The notes under the pieces are model-generated. The model saw only the letters and a list, made by a program, of their open reading frames with translations, had not been told where the DNA came from and ran no database searches. From Enemella dayhoffiae (GTDB lineage Bacteria > Actinomycetota > Actinomycetes > Propionibacteriales > Propionibacteriaceae): a DNA stretch of 64,000 nucleotides. The stretch's first letter is position 1. The number at the start of each line of letters is the position of its first letter. Positions 26,046 through 34,878 of this stretch are shown here, piece by piece. Location of the stretch: NCBI RefSeq assembly GCF_002250625.1, contig NZ_NMVQ01000023.1, positions 248,001 to 312,000 on the forward strand, read 5' to 3'. Both the position numbers and the translations under genes were made by a program.

Positions 26046-26813
26046 TCACTTGAGTTTCATGATCTCGGTGCGCAGCGAGTTCGGGTCCTGGGTCAGGTTC
26101 TTGGTGTCCAAGGTCTTCCCGTTCACCCGGAGCGTCGGGGTGGAGGTCACCCCCGCCTCACCGGCGGAGTTGTCGGCCCCCTTGACGAACGCGTTGTACT
26201 GCTTGTCGCTGTAGCACTTCTTGAACGTGTCCAGCGCCGCCCCGGACAGCCCGGCCTTCTGCGGGAAGTCGGTGGTCAGCTGGGCGTCGCTGTAGCCGCG
26301 ACCCTCATCCGCCGGCTGATTGGCGAAGACGGTGTTGTGATACTCGGCGTAGTGCCCGGCCAGGTCGGCGCAGGCCGCGGCGTTGGCGGCCCGGTTGGAC
26401 GCGTCGTTGCGCAGGTTGGTGTCCAGAAAGGTCATCAGGTGATATTCGAGCTGGATGTCACCGCTGCTGGCGAGCCCCTCGAGCTGCTGACCGTACGCCT
26501 TCTCGAAGCTGGCGCAGGCCGGGCACTGATAGTCGGCATAGAGCGTGACCACCGGGGCACCCTGCTTGGCCTTGTCCGGGTGCACCCGGATGGCGCTGCG
26601 CTGGGCGTTGGCGTTGGGCGGATAGGTCTTGTTGGGGTCCGGCTTGAAGCGGATGGCGACCAGCACCACTGCGGTGATCAGGATCGCCGCCACGGCCGCG
26701 CTGACCGCGATGATCGCGATCCGCTTGTTCCGGGCGCGCTTGGCCTCGGCGATCTGGGCGGCCCGAAGTTGAGCCCGCCGGCTGTCCGGACGGGCGGGCT
26801 TGGCTTTGCTCAT
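26046..26813 (-). CDS. Membrane-anchored DsbA-family thiol oxidoreductase
   Basis: A 255-residue protein: a basic N-terminus (~30 residues), one membrane helix (IAIIAVSAAVAAILITAVVLVAI, ~32-55), then an extracytoplasmic thioredoxin fold with the active site YQCPACASFEKAYG (CPAC) and the cis-Pro loop GVTSTPTLRVNGK. Further Cys pairs (AACADLAG, KKCYSD) may form a structural disulfide. It likely forms or shuffles disulfides in secreted proteins. Its ATG overlaps the stop of mauE (ATGA), so the two are translated together; the MauE protein is the likely redox partner. Confidence 0.88.
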   Translation of the reverse strand: MSKAKPARPDSRRAQLRAAQIAEAKRARNKRIAIIAVSAAVAAILITAVVLVAIRFKPDPNKTYPPNANAQRSAIRVHPDKAKQGAPVVTLYADYQCPACASFEKAYGQQLEGLASSGDIQLEYHLMTFLDTNLRNDASNRAANAAACADLAGHYAEYHNTVFANQPADEGRGYSDAQLTTDFPQKAGLSGAALDTFKKCYSDKQYNAFVKGADNSAGEAGVTSTPTLRVNGKTLDTKNLTQDPNSLRTEIMKLK

Positions 26814-27379
26814 CGCAGGTGTTCCTCTTCCAGTTCGGCGGTGTCGTCGAAGTCGGCATCGTCGGTGGCGTACGCCGGCTCACCGAACAGCTTGTCGTCC
26901 AGGCTGAACGGCGTCCGCGGACGCCACGCCAGCCACAGGCCGAGCAGCATCAGTGCGGCGTCGCGGGCCAGTTCCCAAGGATACTTCGCCTGGGCCTCGG
27001 CCAGAGCGATCTCCCCACCGCCGCCGAAACAACCACAGTCGATGGCCAGGCCGCGCGCCCAGGCCTGGGCGATCCCGATCACGAACGCCAGCATCAGCAG
27101 CGCGCTCATGATCCCGGCAAACCGGGTGAACAGACCCAGGATCAGCAGGATCCCGACCACCAGCTCGAGCATCGGCAGCAGATAGCCGACCAGCACCGCC
27201 ACGGGATAGGGCAGGAGCTGATAGCCGCGCACGGCCAGCACCGATTCCTCCAGGTGCGGTAGTTTCGCGAGGCTGGCCCAGAGCCAGACGACCGCCAGCA
27301 CCACCCGGGCGGCCAGGCCGATCCAGCCGCTGATCGACCGCCGGGCGCGCGGGGCGGTCGGAGCCTCAGCCTCATCCAT
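26810..27379 (-). CDS. MauE/DoxX-family redox-associated membrane protein
   Basis: A 189-residue protein with about four membrane helices (VVLAVVWLWASLAKLPHLEE; AVLVGYLLPMLELVVGILLILG; IMSALLMLAFVIGIAQAWARG; ARDAALMLLGLWLAW) and the MauE hallmark LAIDCGCFGGGGE with a CxC pair facing the lipid edge. MauE-like proteins are thought to pass electrons to or from a DsbA/thioredoxin partner, here the overlapping downstream gene. The ATG at 27379 follows TATGCT (27391-27386, minus strand) after 6 bases. The C-terminal tail is acidic. It is divergent from folC with only 26 bases between start codons. Confidence 0.83.
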   Translation of the reverse strand: MDEAEAPTAPRARRSISGWIGLAARVVLAVVWLWASLAKLPHLEESVLAVRGYQLLPYPVAVLVGYLLPMLELVVGILLILGLFTRFAGIMSALLMLAFVIGIAQAWARGLAIDCGCFGGGGEIALAEAQAKYPWELARDAALMLLGLWLAWRPRTPFSLDDKLFGEPAYATDDADFDDTAELEEEHLR

Positions 27380-27385
27380 GCCCTC

Positions 27386-27395
27386 AGCATAGAAT
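27386..27395. promoter_or_regulatory. Overlapping divergent -10 boxes (mauE / folC)
   Basis: AGCATAGAAT reads TATGCT toward mauE (27391-27386) and TAGAAT toward folC (27390-27395), sharing two bases. Both start codons follow within 6-11 bases, implying two leaderless transcripts from a single overlapping site. Confidence 0.5.
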
Positions 27396-27405
27396 GGCGA
27401 TTGAA

Positions 27406-28842
27406 ATGCCAACTGATCAGAACGCCGCACACCAGCGATTGGTGGGCGAACTCACATCCCGCTGGCCGGAGCACCGGGTGGCGCCCAGCCTGACCCGGAT
27501 CCGTGCGCTGACGGAGCTGCTCGGCGACCCGCAGCGGGCCTATCCGGTGATCCACGTCGGCGGCACCAACGGCAAGGGCTCCACCGCGATCATGATCGAG
27601 TCGCTGCTGCGCGCGGCCGGGCTGCGGACCGGGCGCTACTCCTCACCCCACCTGGTCGACGTCACCGAACGGATCGCGATCGACGGGCAGCCGATCAGCG
27701 CCGAGCGGTTCGGCGAGGTGTGGTCCGACATCGAGCCCTACGTCCGCCTGGTCGACGAGCAGGCCCACGACGGCGTACCGATGACCTTCTTCGAGGTGCT
27801 GACCGGGATGGCGTACGCCGCCTTCGCCGACGCCCCGGTCGACGTCGCCGTCGTCGAGGTCGGGCTGGGCGGCGGCTGGGACGCCACCAACGTCGCCGAC
27901 GGCACGGTCGCGGTGCTGATGCCGATCGACCTGGACCACACCCACCTGCTCGGCTCCACTGTCGCCGAGATCGCCGCCGAGAAGGACGGGATCATCAAAC
28001 CGGGCGCCCAGGCCGTGCTGGCCGGACAGCCGCGCGAGGCGGCCGACGTGCTGCTCGCCCGCTGCGCCGAGGTCGGGGCGCTGCCGCTGCGCGAGGGGAT
28101 CGACTTCGGGCTGCTGGACCGCCGGCTGGCGGTCGGCGGCCAGCTGATCCGGCTCAACGCCGCCGGGGGACCGGTCGACGACATCCACCTGCCGCTGCAC
28201 GGGGCGCACATGGCGCGCAACGCCGCCGTCGCGCTGGCCGCCGCCGAGGCGTTCCTCGGCTTCCAGGCGATGAACCCCGAGGTGGTGCGCGACGGGTTCG
28301 CCGAGGTCACCGCACCCGGCCGGCTCGAGGCCGTACGCCAGTCCCCGCCGATCGTGCTCGACGGGGCGCACAACCCGCACGCTGCCACGGCCAGTGCCGA
28401 GGCCGTGGCGGAGGCGTACGCCTTCAACCCGCTCGTCGGCGTCCTCGCGGTGATGCGGGACAAGGACGTCGAGCAGATCCTGCGTGTGTGGGAGCCGCTG
28501 ATGACCTCGATCGTGTGCAGCCAGGTGTCCTCGACCGGGCGCGGGCTGCCCGCCGAGGAACTCGCCGAGGTGGCCGCCGGCATCTTCGGCGCCGAGCGGG
28601 TGCACGTCCGCCCGCGTCTCGACGACGCCCTCGAATGGGCCACCCAGCTCGCCGACGACGACTCCGGCAACCCCGGCGTACTCGTCACCGGTTCGGTGAT
28701 CGCCGCCGGTGAGGCGCGGGCGCTGCTGGTCGCCGACGCCGGCGCGACCGAGCGCGAGGAGGTCGACTGGGAGGCCGAGGACCACGGCGGCCCCCTCGAC
28801 GAGCTGTCCGCGGACCGCACCGCGGATCCGGAGGACTACTGA
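27406..28842 (+). CDS. folC: Folylpolyglutamate synthase / dihydrofolate synthase
   Basis: A 478-residue Mur-ligase-fold enzyme that adds glutamates to folates and, in bifunctional forms, joins dihydropteroate to glutamate. The P-loop is VIHVGGTNGKGSTAIM. DVAVVEVGLGGGWDATNV and the Mg-binding IDLDHTHLLGSTVAEIAAEK are family marks. LDGAHNPHAA begins the C-terminal domain. ATG 27406 (MPTDQNAAHQ) is preferred to the ATG at 27394, which lies within the TAGAAT box. A DUF4233 gene follows by stop/start overlap, a typical actinobacterial arrangement. The tail is acidic. Confidence 0.93.
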   Translation: MPTDQNAAHQRLVGELTSRWPEHRVAPSLTRIRALTELLGDPQRAYPVIHVGGTNGKGSTAIMIESLLRAAGLRTGRYSSPHLVDVTERIAIDGQPISAERFGEVWSDIEPYVRLVDEQAHDGVPMTFFEVLTGMAYAAFADAPVDVAVVEVGLGGGWDATNVADGTVAVLMPIDLDHTHLLGSTVAEIAAEKDGIIKPGAQAVLAGQPREAADVLLARCAEVGALPLREGIDFGLLDRRLAVGGQLIRLNAAGGPVDDIHLPLHGAHMARNAAVALAAAEAFLGFQAMNPEVVRDGFAEVTAPGRLEAVRQSPPIVLDGAHNPHAATASAEAVAEAYAFNPLVGVLAVMRDKDVEQILRVWEPLMTSIVCSQVSSTGRGLPAEELAEVAAGIFGAERVHVRPRLDDALEWATQLADDDSGNPGVLVTGSVIAAGEARALLVADAGATEREEVDWEAEDHGGPLDELSADRTADPEDY

Positions 28843-29186
28843 TGCTGCCCGTGGGCAACCCGATGGGTCGGGTGATGATGGCGATGCTCTTTCTGCAGGT
28901 GATCGCATTCGGCCTGGCCATCCCGGTGATGATCATGATCCACGAGGTGTCGCCCGTGGTGGCCGCGCTGGCCGGTGGCGGGGCGGCCCTGCTGGCGGTG
29001 CTGGCTGCGGCGCTGATGCGCCGCCCGGCGGTCGGCTATCCGCTGGGCTGGTTGACCCAGATGGTCGGGATCGCGCTCGGCGTGCTCACCTACGGGATGT
29101 ATGCGGTGGGCGGGATGTTCGCCGCGCTCTGGGTGGTCTGCTTCGTGCTCGGCCGCCGGCTCGAAGCCCAGCACGCCGGTCGCTGA
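28842..29186 (+). CDS. DUF4233 small membrane protein
   Basis: A 114-residue integral membrane protein with four predicted helices (MAMLFLQVIAFGLAIPVMIM; VAALAGGGAALLAVLAAAL; GWLTQMVGIALGVLTYGM; GGMFAALWVVCFVLG). DUF4233 proteins usually follow folC in actinobacteria, as here, where the ATG shares its A with the folC stop. The function is unknown; the tight coupling suggests co-expression with folate metabolism rather than a proven role. Confidence 0.85.
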   Translation: MLPVGNPMGRVMMAMLFLQVIAFGLAIPVMIMIHEVSPVVAALAGGGAALLAVLAAALMRRPAVGYPLGWLTQMVGIALGVLTYGMYAVGGMFAALWVVCFVLGRRLEAQHAGR

Positions 29187-29220
29187 AGAGGGACCCCGCA
29201 GACCCAATAGGCTGGCGGGC

Positions 29221-29643
29221 ATGAGCATCGAGCGCACCCTGGTCCTGATCAAGCCCGACGGCGTACGCCGGGGGCTGGTCGGGGAGATCCTGTCCCGCTA
29301 CGAGCGCAAGGGGCTGACCCTGGTCGCGCTGGAGCACCGCACCGCCACCGGCGCGCTGGCCGACGAGCACTACGCCGAGCACACCAGCAAGGACTTCTAT
29401 CCGCCGCTGCGCAAGTTCATCCTCTCCGGCCCACTGGTGGCGCTGGTGCTGGAGGGCGACAACGCGATCGAGTGCGTACGCCTGCTCAACGGCAAGACCG
29501 ACGGCCGGGTGGCCGAGGCGGGGTCGATCCGCGGCGACCTGGCGCTGTCCAACCGGGAAAACCTGGTGCACGGCTCCGATTCGGCCGAGTCGGCGGCCCG
29601 GGAGCTGACGATCTGGTTCCCCGACGTGAGCCCCTCGGTCTGA
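29221..29643 (+). CDS. ndk: Nucleoside diphosphate kinase
   Basis: A 140-residue cytoplasmic enzyme balancing NTP and dNTP pools. It begins MSIERTLVLIKPDGVRRGLVGEI. The phosphorylated His lies in NRENLVHGSDSAESA, and other contacts (YAEHTSKDFYPPLRKFI; AGSIRGDLA) are conserved. Full family length. TAGGCT (29208-29213) lies 7 bases before the ATG, predicting a leaderless mRNA. The next gene starts one base after the stop. Confidence 0.96.
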   Translation: MSIERTLVLIKPDGVRRGLVGEILSRYERKGLTLVALEHRTATGALADEHYAEHTSKDFYPPLRKFILSGPLVALVLEGDNAIECVRLLNGKTDGRVAEAGSIRGDLALSNRENLVHGSDSAESAARELTIWFPDVSPSV

Positions 29644-29644
29644 G

Positions 29645-30808
29645 ATGAGCTACCCACCCCCGGATCCGGCTCAGCCGCAGCCGGCGTACCCACAAGGACC
29701 GCCGCCGCAGGCATACCAGCCGGTGCCCAGACCGGTCCCGCTGCCGGTGGAGGAGTCGGCGTACCACCATTTCCTGCGCACGCCCGCGTTCGCCTTCTGG
29801 CAGCCGATCGTGGCGATCCTGGTCGGTGCCGCGCTGTGGCTCGGTGCCAGCCTGATCGGCAGCATCCCGATGATCACCGAGATCGCCGCCGGGCGGATGA
29901 AGCCGGAGGACCTCACCGCCGGCAAGATCCTGATGACCCCGTGGGTGCTGCTCGGCACCAACCTGTCGCTGGCCGCGATGATTCCGATCGCCATGTTCGG
30001 CCAGTGGGCCTTCTTCCGGCAGCGGCCGCGCTGGATCCACTCGGTGGTTGGCCGCTTCCGCTGGGGCTGGCTGGGGATCAGCCTGGCGTTGCTGATCCCA
30101 CTCTGGTTTGGCGTGCTCACCGTGCAGGGGCTGCTCGGCGGCGAGGGGCTGACCGAGGACACGACGGGCGGGCCGTCGGCGCGGTGGCAGCTCTATCTGG
30201 CGATCATCCTGATCACCACCCCGCTGCAGTGCGCGGGGGAGGAATACGGCTTCCGCGGGCTGGTGAACCGCGGCGTGGCCGGCTTCTTCCGCAGCGACAA
30301 GGCCGGGCTGGTCGCCGGCACCCTGGTCTCCTCGGCGCTGTTCGCGTTCGCGCACGGGTCCACCGACCTGTGGGCCAACTCGTTCTATTTCGGGCTGGGC
30401 GTGGTGCTGGCGCTGCTCGCCTGGCGCACCGGCGGGCTGGAGGCGTCCATCGCCCTGCACACCGTGAACAACCTGATCTCCTTCTTGGCCGCCGTTTATT
30501 ACGGCCAGATCGACGAACCGATGCAGATGTCGGGGGTGACCGGTGACTGGACGATGATCATCGCGCCGTTGCTGGGCCTGGTCGTGGTGGCGATTCTCGA
30601 GCTGGTACGCCGCACGCTCAAGCTCCAGCGCACGGGCGCCCCGGGCCGCGAGCTGATCGCCGCCCAGCCGTCGATGCAGCCGGTCACGCCGCCGCCCGCG
30701 GCGTACGGCCCGGGTCCCTCTCCGCACCCGCCGCAGCCGGGCGTACCACCGCCGCCGCACCACCCCGGACCGCCCGGACCACTTGGAGGCCCGCCGCCCG
30801 GCCCGTAG
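29645..30808 (+). CDS. CPBP-family intramembrane glutamic-type protease
   Basis: A 387-residue membrane protein. Pro/Tyr/Gln-rich tails flank the core (residues 1-45, and ~330-387 rich in PPPHHPG). The core has about eight helices and the CPBP (CAAX protease/bacteriocin-processing) motifs: EEYGFRGLVNRG (EExxxR), FAFAHGSTD (FxxxH) and HTVNNLISF (HxxxN-like). These are Rce1-type proteases or self-immunity proteins; the substrate is unknown. It starts one base after the ndk stop, so it is probably read through from ndk. Confidence 0.87.
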   Translation: MSYPPPDPAQPQPAYPQGPPPQAYQPVPRPVPLPVEESAYHHFLRTPAFAFWQPIVAILVGAALWLGASLIGSIPMITEIAAGRMKPEDLTAGKILMTPWVLLGTNLSLAAMIPIAMFGQWAFFRQRPRWIHSVVGRFRWGWLGISLALLIPLWFGVLTVQGLLGGEGLTEDTTGGPSARWQLYLAIILITTPLQCAGEEYGFRGLVNRGVAGFFRSDKAGLVAGTLVSSALFAFAHGSTDLWANSFYFGLGVVLALLAWRTGGLEASIALHTVNNLISFLAAVYYGQIDEPMQMSGVTGDWTMIIAPLLGLVVVAILELVRRTLKLQRTGAPGRELIAAQPSMQPVTPPPAAYGPGPSPHPPQPGVPPPPHHPGPPGPLGGPPPGP

Positions 30809-30821
30809 GCTTGGTGCTCTT

Positions 30822-32795
30822 ATGAGCGCTGAGCAGCTGACCGCACCCTCGCCCGAAAGCATCTTCGACCGCCTCGAACCCCTGCTGTCGCAGGTGAGCA
30901 AACCGATCCAGTACGTCGGTGGCGAGCACAACAGCGTGGTGAAGCAGTGGGACGCCACCGAGGTGCGCTGGTGCCTGATGTATCCCGACGCCTACGAGGT
31001 GGGCCAGCCCAACCAGGGCGTGGCGATCCTCTATGAGGTGCTCAACGAGCGCGACTGGATCCTCGCCGAGCGCACCTATTCGGTCTGGCCGGACATGGAG
31101 CGGGTGCTGCGCGAGCACGACCTGCCGCAGTTCACCCTGGACGCGCACCGGCCGGTCGGCGCCTTCGACCTGTTCGGGGTGTCGTTCTCCACCGAGCTCG
31201 GCTACACCAACCTGCTGAACGCGCTCGACCTGGCCGGGTTGCCGCTGCACGCCGCGGAACGGCGCGAGTTCGACCCGGTGGTGATCGCCGGCGGGCACGC
31301 CGCGTTCAACCCCGAGCCGATCGCCGACTTCGTCGACTGTGCGGTGCTCGGCGACGGGGAGGAGATCTCGCTGGCGATCTCGGAGGTGGTCCGCGAATGG
31401 AAGGCCGAGGGACGTCCCGGTGGTCGCGACGGGCTGCTGCTGCGGCTGGCAGCCTCGGGTGGGGTCTACGTGCCGAAGTTCTACGACGTGGAATACCTGC
31501 CCGACGGGCGGATCCAGCGGGTCGCGCCGAACCGGTCCGGCGTACCGTTCCGGATCGCCAAGCACACCGTGATGGACCTGGACTCCTGGCCCTATCCGAA
31601 GAAGCCGCTGGTGCCGCTCGCCGAGACCGTGCACGAGCGCTATTCGGTGGAGATCTTCCGCGGGTGTACGCGCGGTTGCCGGTTCTGCCAGGCCGGGATG
31701 ATCACCCGGCCGGTGCGCGAACGCAACATCAACACCATCGGCGAGATGGTCGAGGGTGGGCTGAAGGCGACCGGTCTCGAGGAGGTCGGGCTGCTGTCGC
31801 TGTCCAGCGCCGATCACAGCGAGATCTCCGAGGTGGCCAAGCAGCTCGCGGATCGCTATGAGGGCAGCAATGTCTCGCTCTCGCTGCCGTCAACCCGGGT
31901 CGACGCGTTCAACATCACCCTGGCCAACGAACTGACCCGCAACGGGCGGCGGTCCGGGCTCACCTTCGCCCCCGAGGGCGGTTCGGAGCGGATGCGCCGG
32001 GTGATCAACAAGACCGTCGACGAGGAAGACCTGATCCGCACGGTCGCGACGGCCTACGCCAACGGCTGGCGCCAGGTGAAGCTCTATTTCATGTGCGGCC
32101 TGCCGACCGAGACCGACGAGGACGTGCTGGCGATCGCCGACCTGGCCAAACGGGTGATCGAGACCGGACGCCGCGAGGCCGGCACCCGCGACATCCGTTG
32201 CACCGTGTCGATCGGCGGCTTCGTGCCGAAGCCGCACACCCCCTTCCAGTGGGCGGCGCAGCTGGACACCGAGACCACCGACGCCCGGCTGGCGAAGCTG
32301 CGCGACGCGATCCGCTCCGACCGGCAATACGGCAAGGCGATCGGATTCCGTTACCACGATGGAAAGCCGGGCATCGTCGAAGGTCTGCTGTCGCGCGGTG
32401 ACCGGCGGATCGGCCGGGTGCTGGAGGCGGTCTGGCGCGACGGCGGTCGCTTCGACGGCTGGTCGGAGCACTTCTCCTATGACCGCTGGATGTCCTGCGC
32501 GGACAAGGAATTGGCCCCGCTCGGGGTGGACGTCGACTGGTACACCACCCGCGAGCGCGACTATGACGAGGTGCTGCCCTGGGACCACCTCGACTCCGGT
32601 CTCGACCGGGACTGGCTTTGGGAGGACTGGCAGGACGCCCTCGACGAGGTCGAGGTCGACGACTGCCGCTGGACCCCCTGCTTCGACTGCGGGGTGTGTC
32701 AGCAGCTGGACACCGAGATCCAGATCGGCCCCACCGGCCAGGTGCTGCTGCCGCTGCCGACGGTACGCCCCAGCGTGCTCGCCGACGACGCCTGA
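30822..32795 (+). CDS. B12-binding-domain radical SAM protein (TIGR03960 type)
   Basis: A 657-residue iron-sulfur enzyme. The N-terminal Rossmann-like B12-binding-type domain (~30-200) includes CLMYPDAYEVGQPNQG and VVIAGGHAAFNPEP. The radical SAM core has the 4Fe-4S motif CTRGCRFCQAG (CxxxCxxC), then FAPEGGSERMRRVINKTV and YFMCGLPTETDED. The Cys-rich C-terminus (PCFDCGVCQQLD) may hold another metal. Relatives normally sit next to a DUF2344 (TIGR03936) gene and rne/rng and are thought to act in RNA-related chemistry, but the reaction is unproven. TAGGCT (30806-30811) precedes ATG 30822. Here the DUF2344 partner is 7.3 kb away. Confidence 0.9.
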   Translation: MSAEQLTAPSPESIFDRLEPLLSQVSKPIQYVGGEHNSVVKQWDATEVRWCLMYPDAYEVGQPNQGVAILYEVLNERDWILAERTYSVWPDMERVLREHDLPQFTLDAHRPVGAFDLFGVSFSTELGYTNLLNALDLAGLPLHAAERREFDPVVIAGGHAAFNPEPIADFVDCAVLGDGEEISLAISEVVREWKAEGRPGGRDGLLLRLAASGGVYVPKFYDVEYLPDGRIQRVAPNRSGVPFRIAKHTVMDLDSWPYPKKPLVPLAETVHERYSVEIFRGCTRGCRFCQAGMITRPVRERNINTIGEMVEGGLKATGLEEVGLLSLSSADHSEISEVAKQLADRYEGSNVSLSLPSTRVDAFNITLANELTRNGRRSGLTFAPEGGSERMRRVINKTVDEEDLIRTVATAYANGWRQVKLYFMCGLPTETDEDVLAIADLAKRVIETGRREAGTRDIRCTVSIGGFVPKPHTPFQWAAQLDTETTDARLAKLRDAIRSDRQYGKAIGFRYHDGKPGIVEGLLSRGDRRIGRVLEAVWRDGGRFDGWSEHFSYDRWMSCADKELAPLGVDVDWYTTRERDYDEVLPWDHLDSGLDRDWLWEDWQDALDEVEVDDCRWTPCFDCGVCQQLDTEIQIGPTGQVLLPLPTVRPSVLADDA

Positions 32796-32860
32796 GTGAC
32801 GCCGATGGCCTCGTCAGCATCTAGCGTGGCCCGGACCCGAAACGCTGCAAGGAGGGATCA

Positions 32861-34861
32861 GTGAGCCAGTTGGAGCTGCCCGATCACCTGAAGGTGCTGC
32901 TCACCGACGACCCGTACATCGACATCCTCGGTGACCACGACCCGTGGCCGCTGCCGCCCCGTTGGCTGGAGGACACCCGGGAACGGTTGGCGACGATGGC
33001 CCGGGAGCTGCACCCGCATCTGGTGTCGACCAGCTCCGAGGTGCTCGGCCCGGGACCGGTGCCCCTGGTGATACGCACCCTGTTCGACCTGCAGGGGTTC
33101 GCGGCGGGGGCCTATTCGGTGTGGACCGGGCCGTTGCGACTGCTGCGTCACGAGCTGGTGGCCGACTGGGTGCAGCCCGGCAAGCGTCCCGCCCCGCACA
33201 ACCACCTGAACTACGTGAGCACCAACTACCAGTCCTGGCCGCTGTCGAACTGGGCCTGGATCAGCGGGGAGCCGGGACCGGAGGAGTTCCGGCAAGCGAG
33301 CGACATCACCCGGGCCGTGCTCGACATCTTTGCCGGGCTGCCCCAGTTGACCGAGCGCATGCACCTCGCCCGCGGGCACCTGGATCGGGCCCTGGCCGAT
33401 GAGCGGGTGTTCGGTGAGCGGCGCGGCGTGTGGTTCGCCAACACCCTGCTGAGTGCCGAGGACAACCAGGCCATGCCCGACTTCCTGCACCCGTATGTGG
33501 TGGCCGACATCTGGCACCGCTTCGACGACGTGCACGATCACCTGGCCGATCAGGTCGAGGGGGCTCCTGAGGCCACGGAGGTGCTGGCCACCCTCGCCAA
33601 GTCCCACGGCCGATCCCACCTGAGTGCGGCCTTTCTCGGTGCCGGCGGTGCGGCGCTGGTCACCGAGGCCGATGACCGCCTGGCCGCTCTGCCGGCGTAC
33701 GACGGATCGACCTGGTCCTCGCGGCTGCGCCGCTGGTTGGTGCGCGGCATGGTGAACGGACAGGTGGACGCCTGCCGGGGCTGGGTGGCGGCCTATTCGG
33801 CGCTGGATGCCGCCAGCGCCAAGGACGACCGGCTGGACTTCGCCACCGCCTCCGTCACCAAGGGCTTCCTGGAGGACTTCGCCTCGGTGTTCAAGGCCGG
33901 TGCGACCCGGCGCAACCGGGACTCGGCCTGGCGTCGGCGGGCGGCCCAGGGCCCCCCGCAGCCGCTTCGCGCCGAGGGGGACCCGGACGCTCCGCGGGCC
34001 AGTGCCCGGGTGGATTCGCTCGCCGAGGTCGATCCGCGGACGGAGTTGGCCAACCTGGTCGGGCTGGGCGCGGTCAAGGAGCGGGTGCAGCGGCTGGTGG
34101 CCGAGATCCAGGCCGACCGGATCCGCTCCGAGGCAGGGATGCAGGTGCCCGCCCGCTCCCGGCACATGGTTTTCCTGGGTGATCCCGGCACGGCCAAGAC
34201 GACGGTGGCGCGGATCCTGGCCCGGATCTATGCCGACCTCGGGGTCCTGGAGCGTGGGCACCTGGTCGAGGCCACCCGAACCGATCTGGTCGGGGAGTAC
34301 ATCGGGCAGACCGCGCCCAAGGTGGAGTCGGTCTTCGAGCAGGCCCGCGGAGGGGTGTTGTTCATCGACGAGGCGTACGCCCTGGTGCCGCGCGATTCGG
34401 GCAAGGACTTCGGCCACGAGGCTGTCGCCACCTTGTTGAAACTGATGGAGGACCACCGTGACGAGGTGGTCGTGATCGTGGCCGGTTATCCGATGGAGAT
34501 GCAGCACTTCCTGAAGGCCAACTCCGGGCTGGCCAGCCGATTCCCGGTGACCATCACCTTCCCCGGTTACAGCGACGACGAGCTGATGGAGATCTTCACC
34601 CGGCAGCTGACCGCGGCCAGTTTCGTCGCCGGGCCGGGTCTGGCGGACGCCGTCCGCAGCCACTTCCCGCAACCCCGTCCGGCCGGTTTCGGCAATGGCC
34701 GGTTCGTCCGCAACCTGTTCGAGGAGGCCATCTCCAAGCAGGGCGTACGCCTGGTCGGAATGAGCGCGCCCAGCCAGGAACAGGTGTGCACGCTGCTACC
34801 GGAGGACCTTCCCGAGGGCCCGCGGACCGAACAGCCGATGCACTACGGCAACTACCTCTGA
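32861..34861 (+). CDS. CbxX/CfqX-type AAA+ ATPase with unknown N-terminal domain
   Basis: A 666-residue protein. The first ~350 residues are an alpha-rich domain I do not recognise (DPWPLPPRWLEDTRERLATM; LNYVSTNYQSWPLSNWAWI). The C-terminal ~280 residues are a CbbX/SpoVK/EccA-like AAA+ module: Walker A GDPGTAKTTVAR (Ala where Gly is usual), ATRTDLVGEYIGQTA, Walker B GVLFIDEAYAL, sensor IVAGYPMEM and arginine-finger zone SRFPVTITFPGYSDDEL. Such ATPases remodel protein complexes. GTG 32861 has an excellent AAGGAGG upstream. No ESX genes or Rubisco are nearby, so the client is unknown. It converges with maeA with 17 bases between. Confidence 0.8.
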   Translation: MSQLELPDHLKVLLTDDPYIDILGDHDPWPLPPRWLEDTRERLATMARELHPHLVSTSSEVLGPGPVPLVIRTLFDLQGFAAGAYSVWTGPLRLLRHELVADWVQPGKRPAPHNHLNYVSTNYQSWPLSNWAWISGEPGPEEFRQASDITRAVLDIFAGLPQLTERMHLARGHLDRALADERVFGERRGVWFANTLLSAEDNQAMPDFLHPYVVADIWHRFDDVHDHLADQVEGAPEATEVLATLAKSHGRSHLSAAFLGAGGAALVTEADDRLAALPAYDGSTWSSRLRRWLVRGMVNGQVDACRGWVAAYSALDAASAKDDRLDFATASVTKGFLEDFASVFKAGATRRNRDSAWRRRAAQGPPQPLRAEGDPDAPRASARVDSLAEVDPRTELANLVGLGAVKERVQRLVAEIQADRIRSEAGMQVPARSRHMVFLGDPGTAKTTVARILARIYADLGVLERGHLVEATRTDLVGEYIGQTAPKVESVFEQARGGVLFIDEAYALVPRDSGKDFGHEAVATLLKLMEDHRDEVVVIVAGYPMEMQHFLKANSGLASRFPVTITFPGYSDDELMEIFTRQLTAASFVAGPGLADAVRSHFPQPRPAGFGNGRFVRNLFEEAISKQGVRLVGMSAPSQEQVCTLLPEDLPEGPRTEQPMHYGNYL

Positions 34862-34878
34862 GCCCGGCCCTCGCCGGA

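Noticed and set aside
32861-34861. ESX secretion EccA assignment for the AAA+ protein
   Set aside because: No ESX components nearby and the N-terminal domain does not look like TPR repeats; kept as CbxX-type of unknown client.
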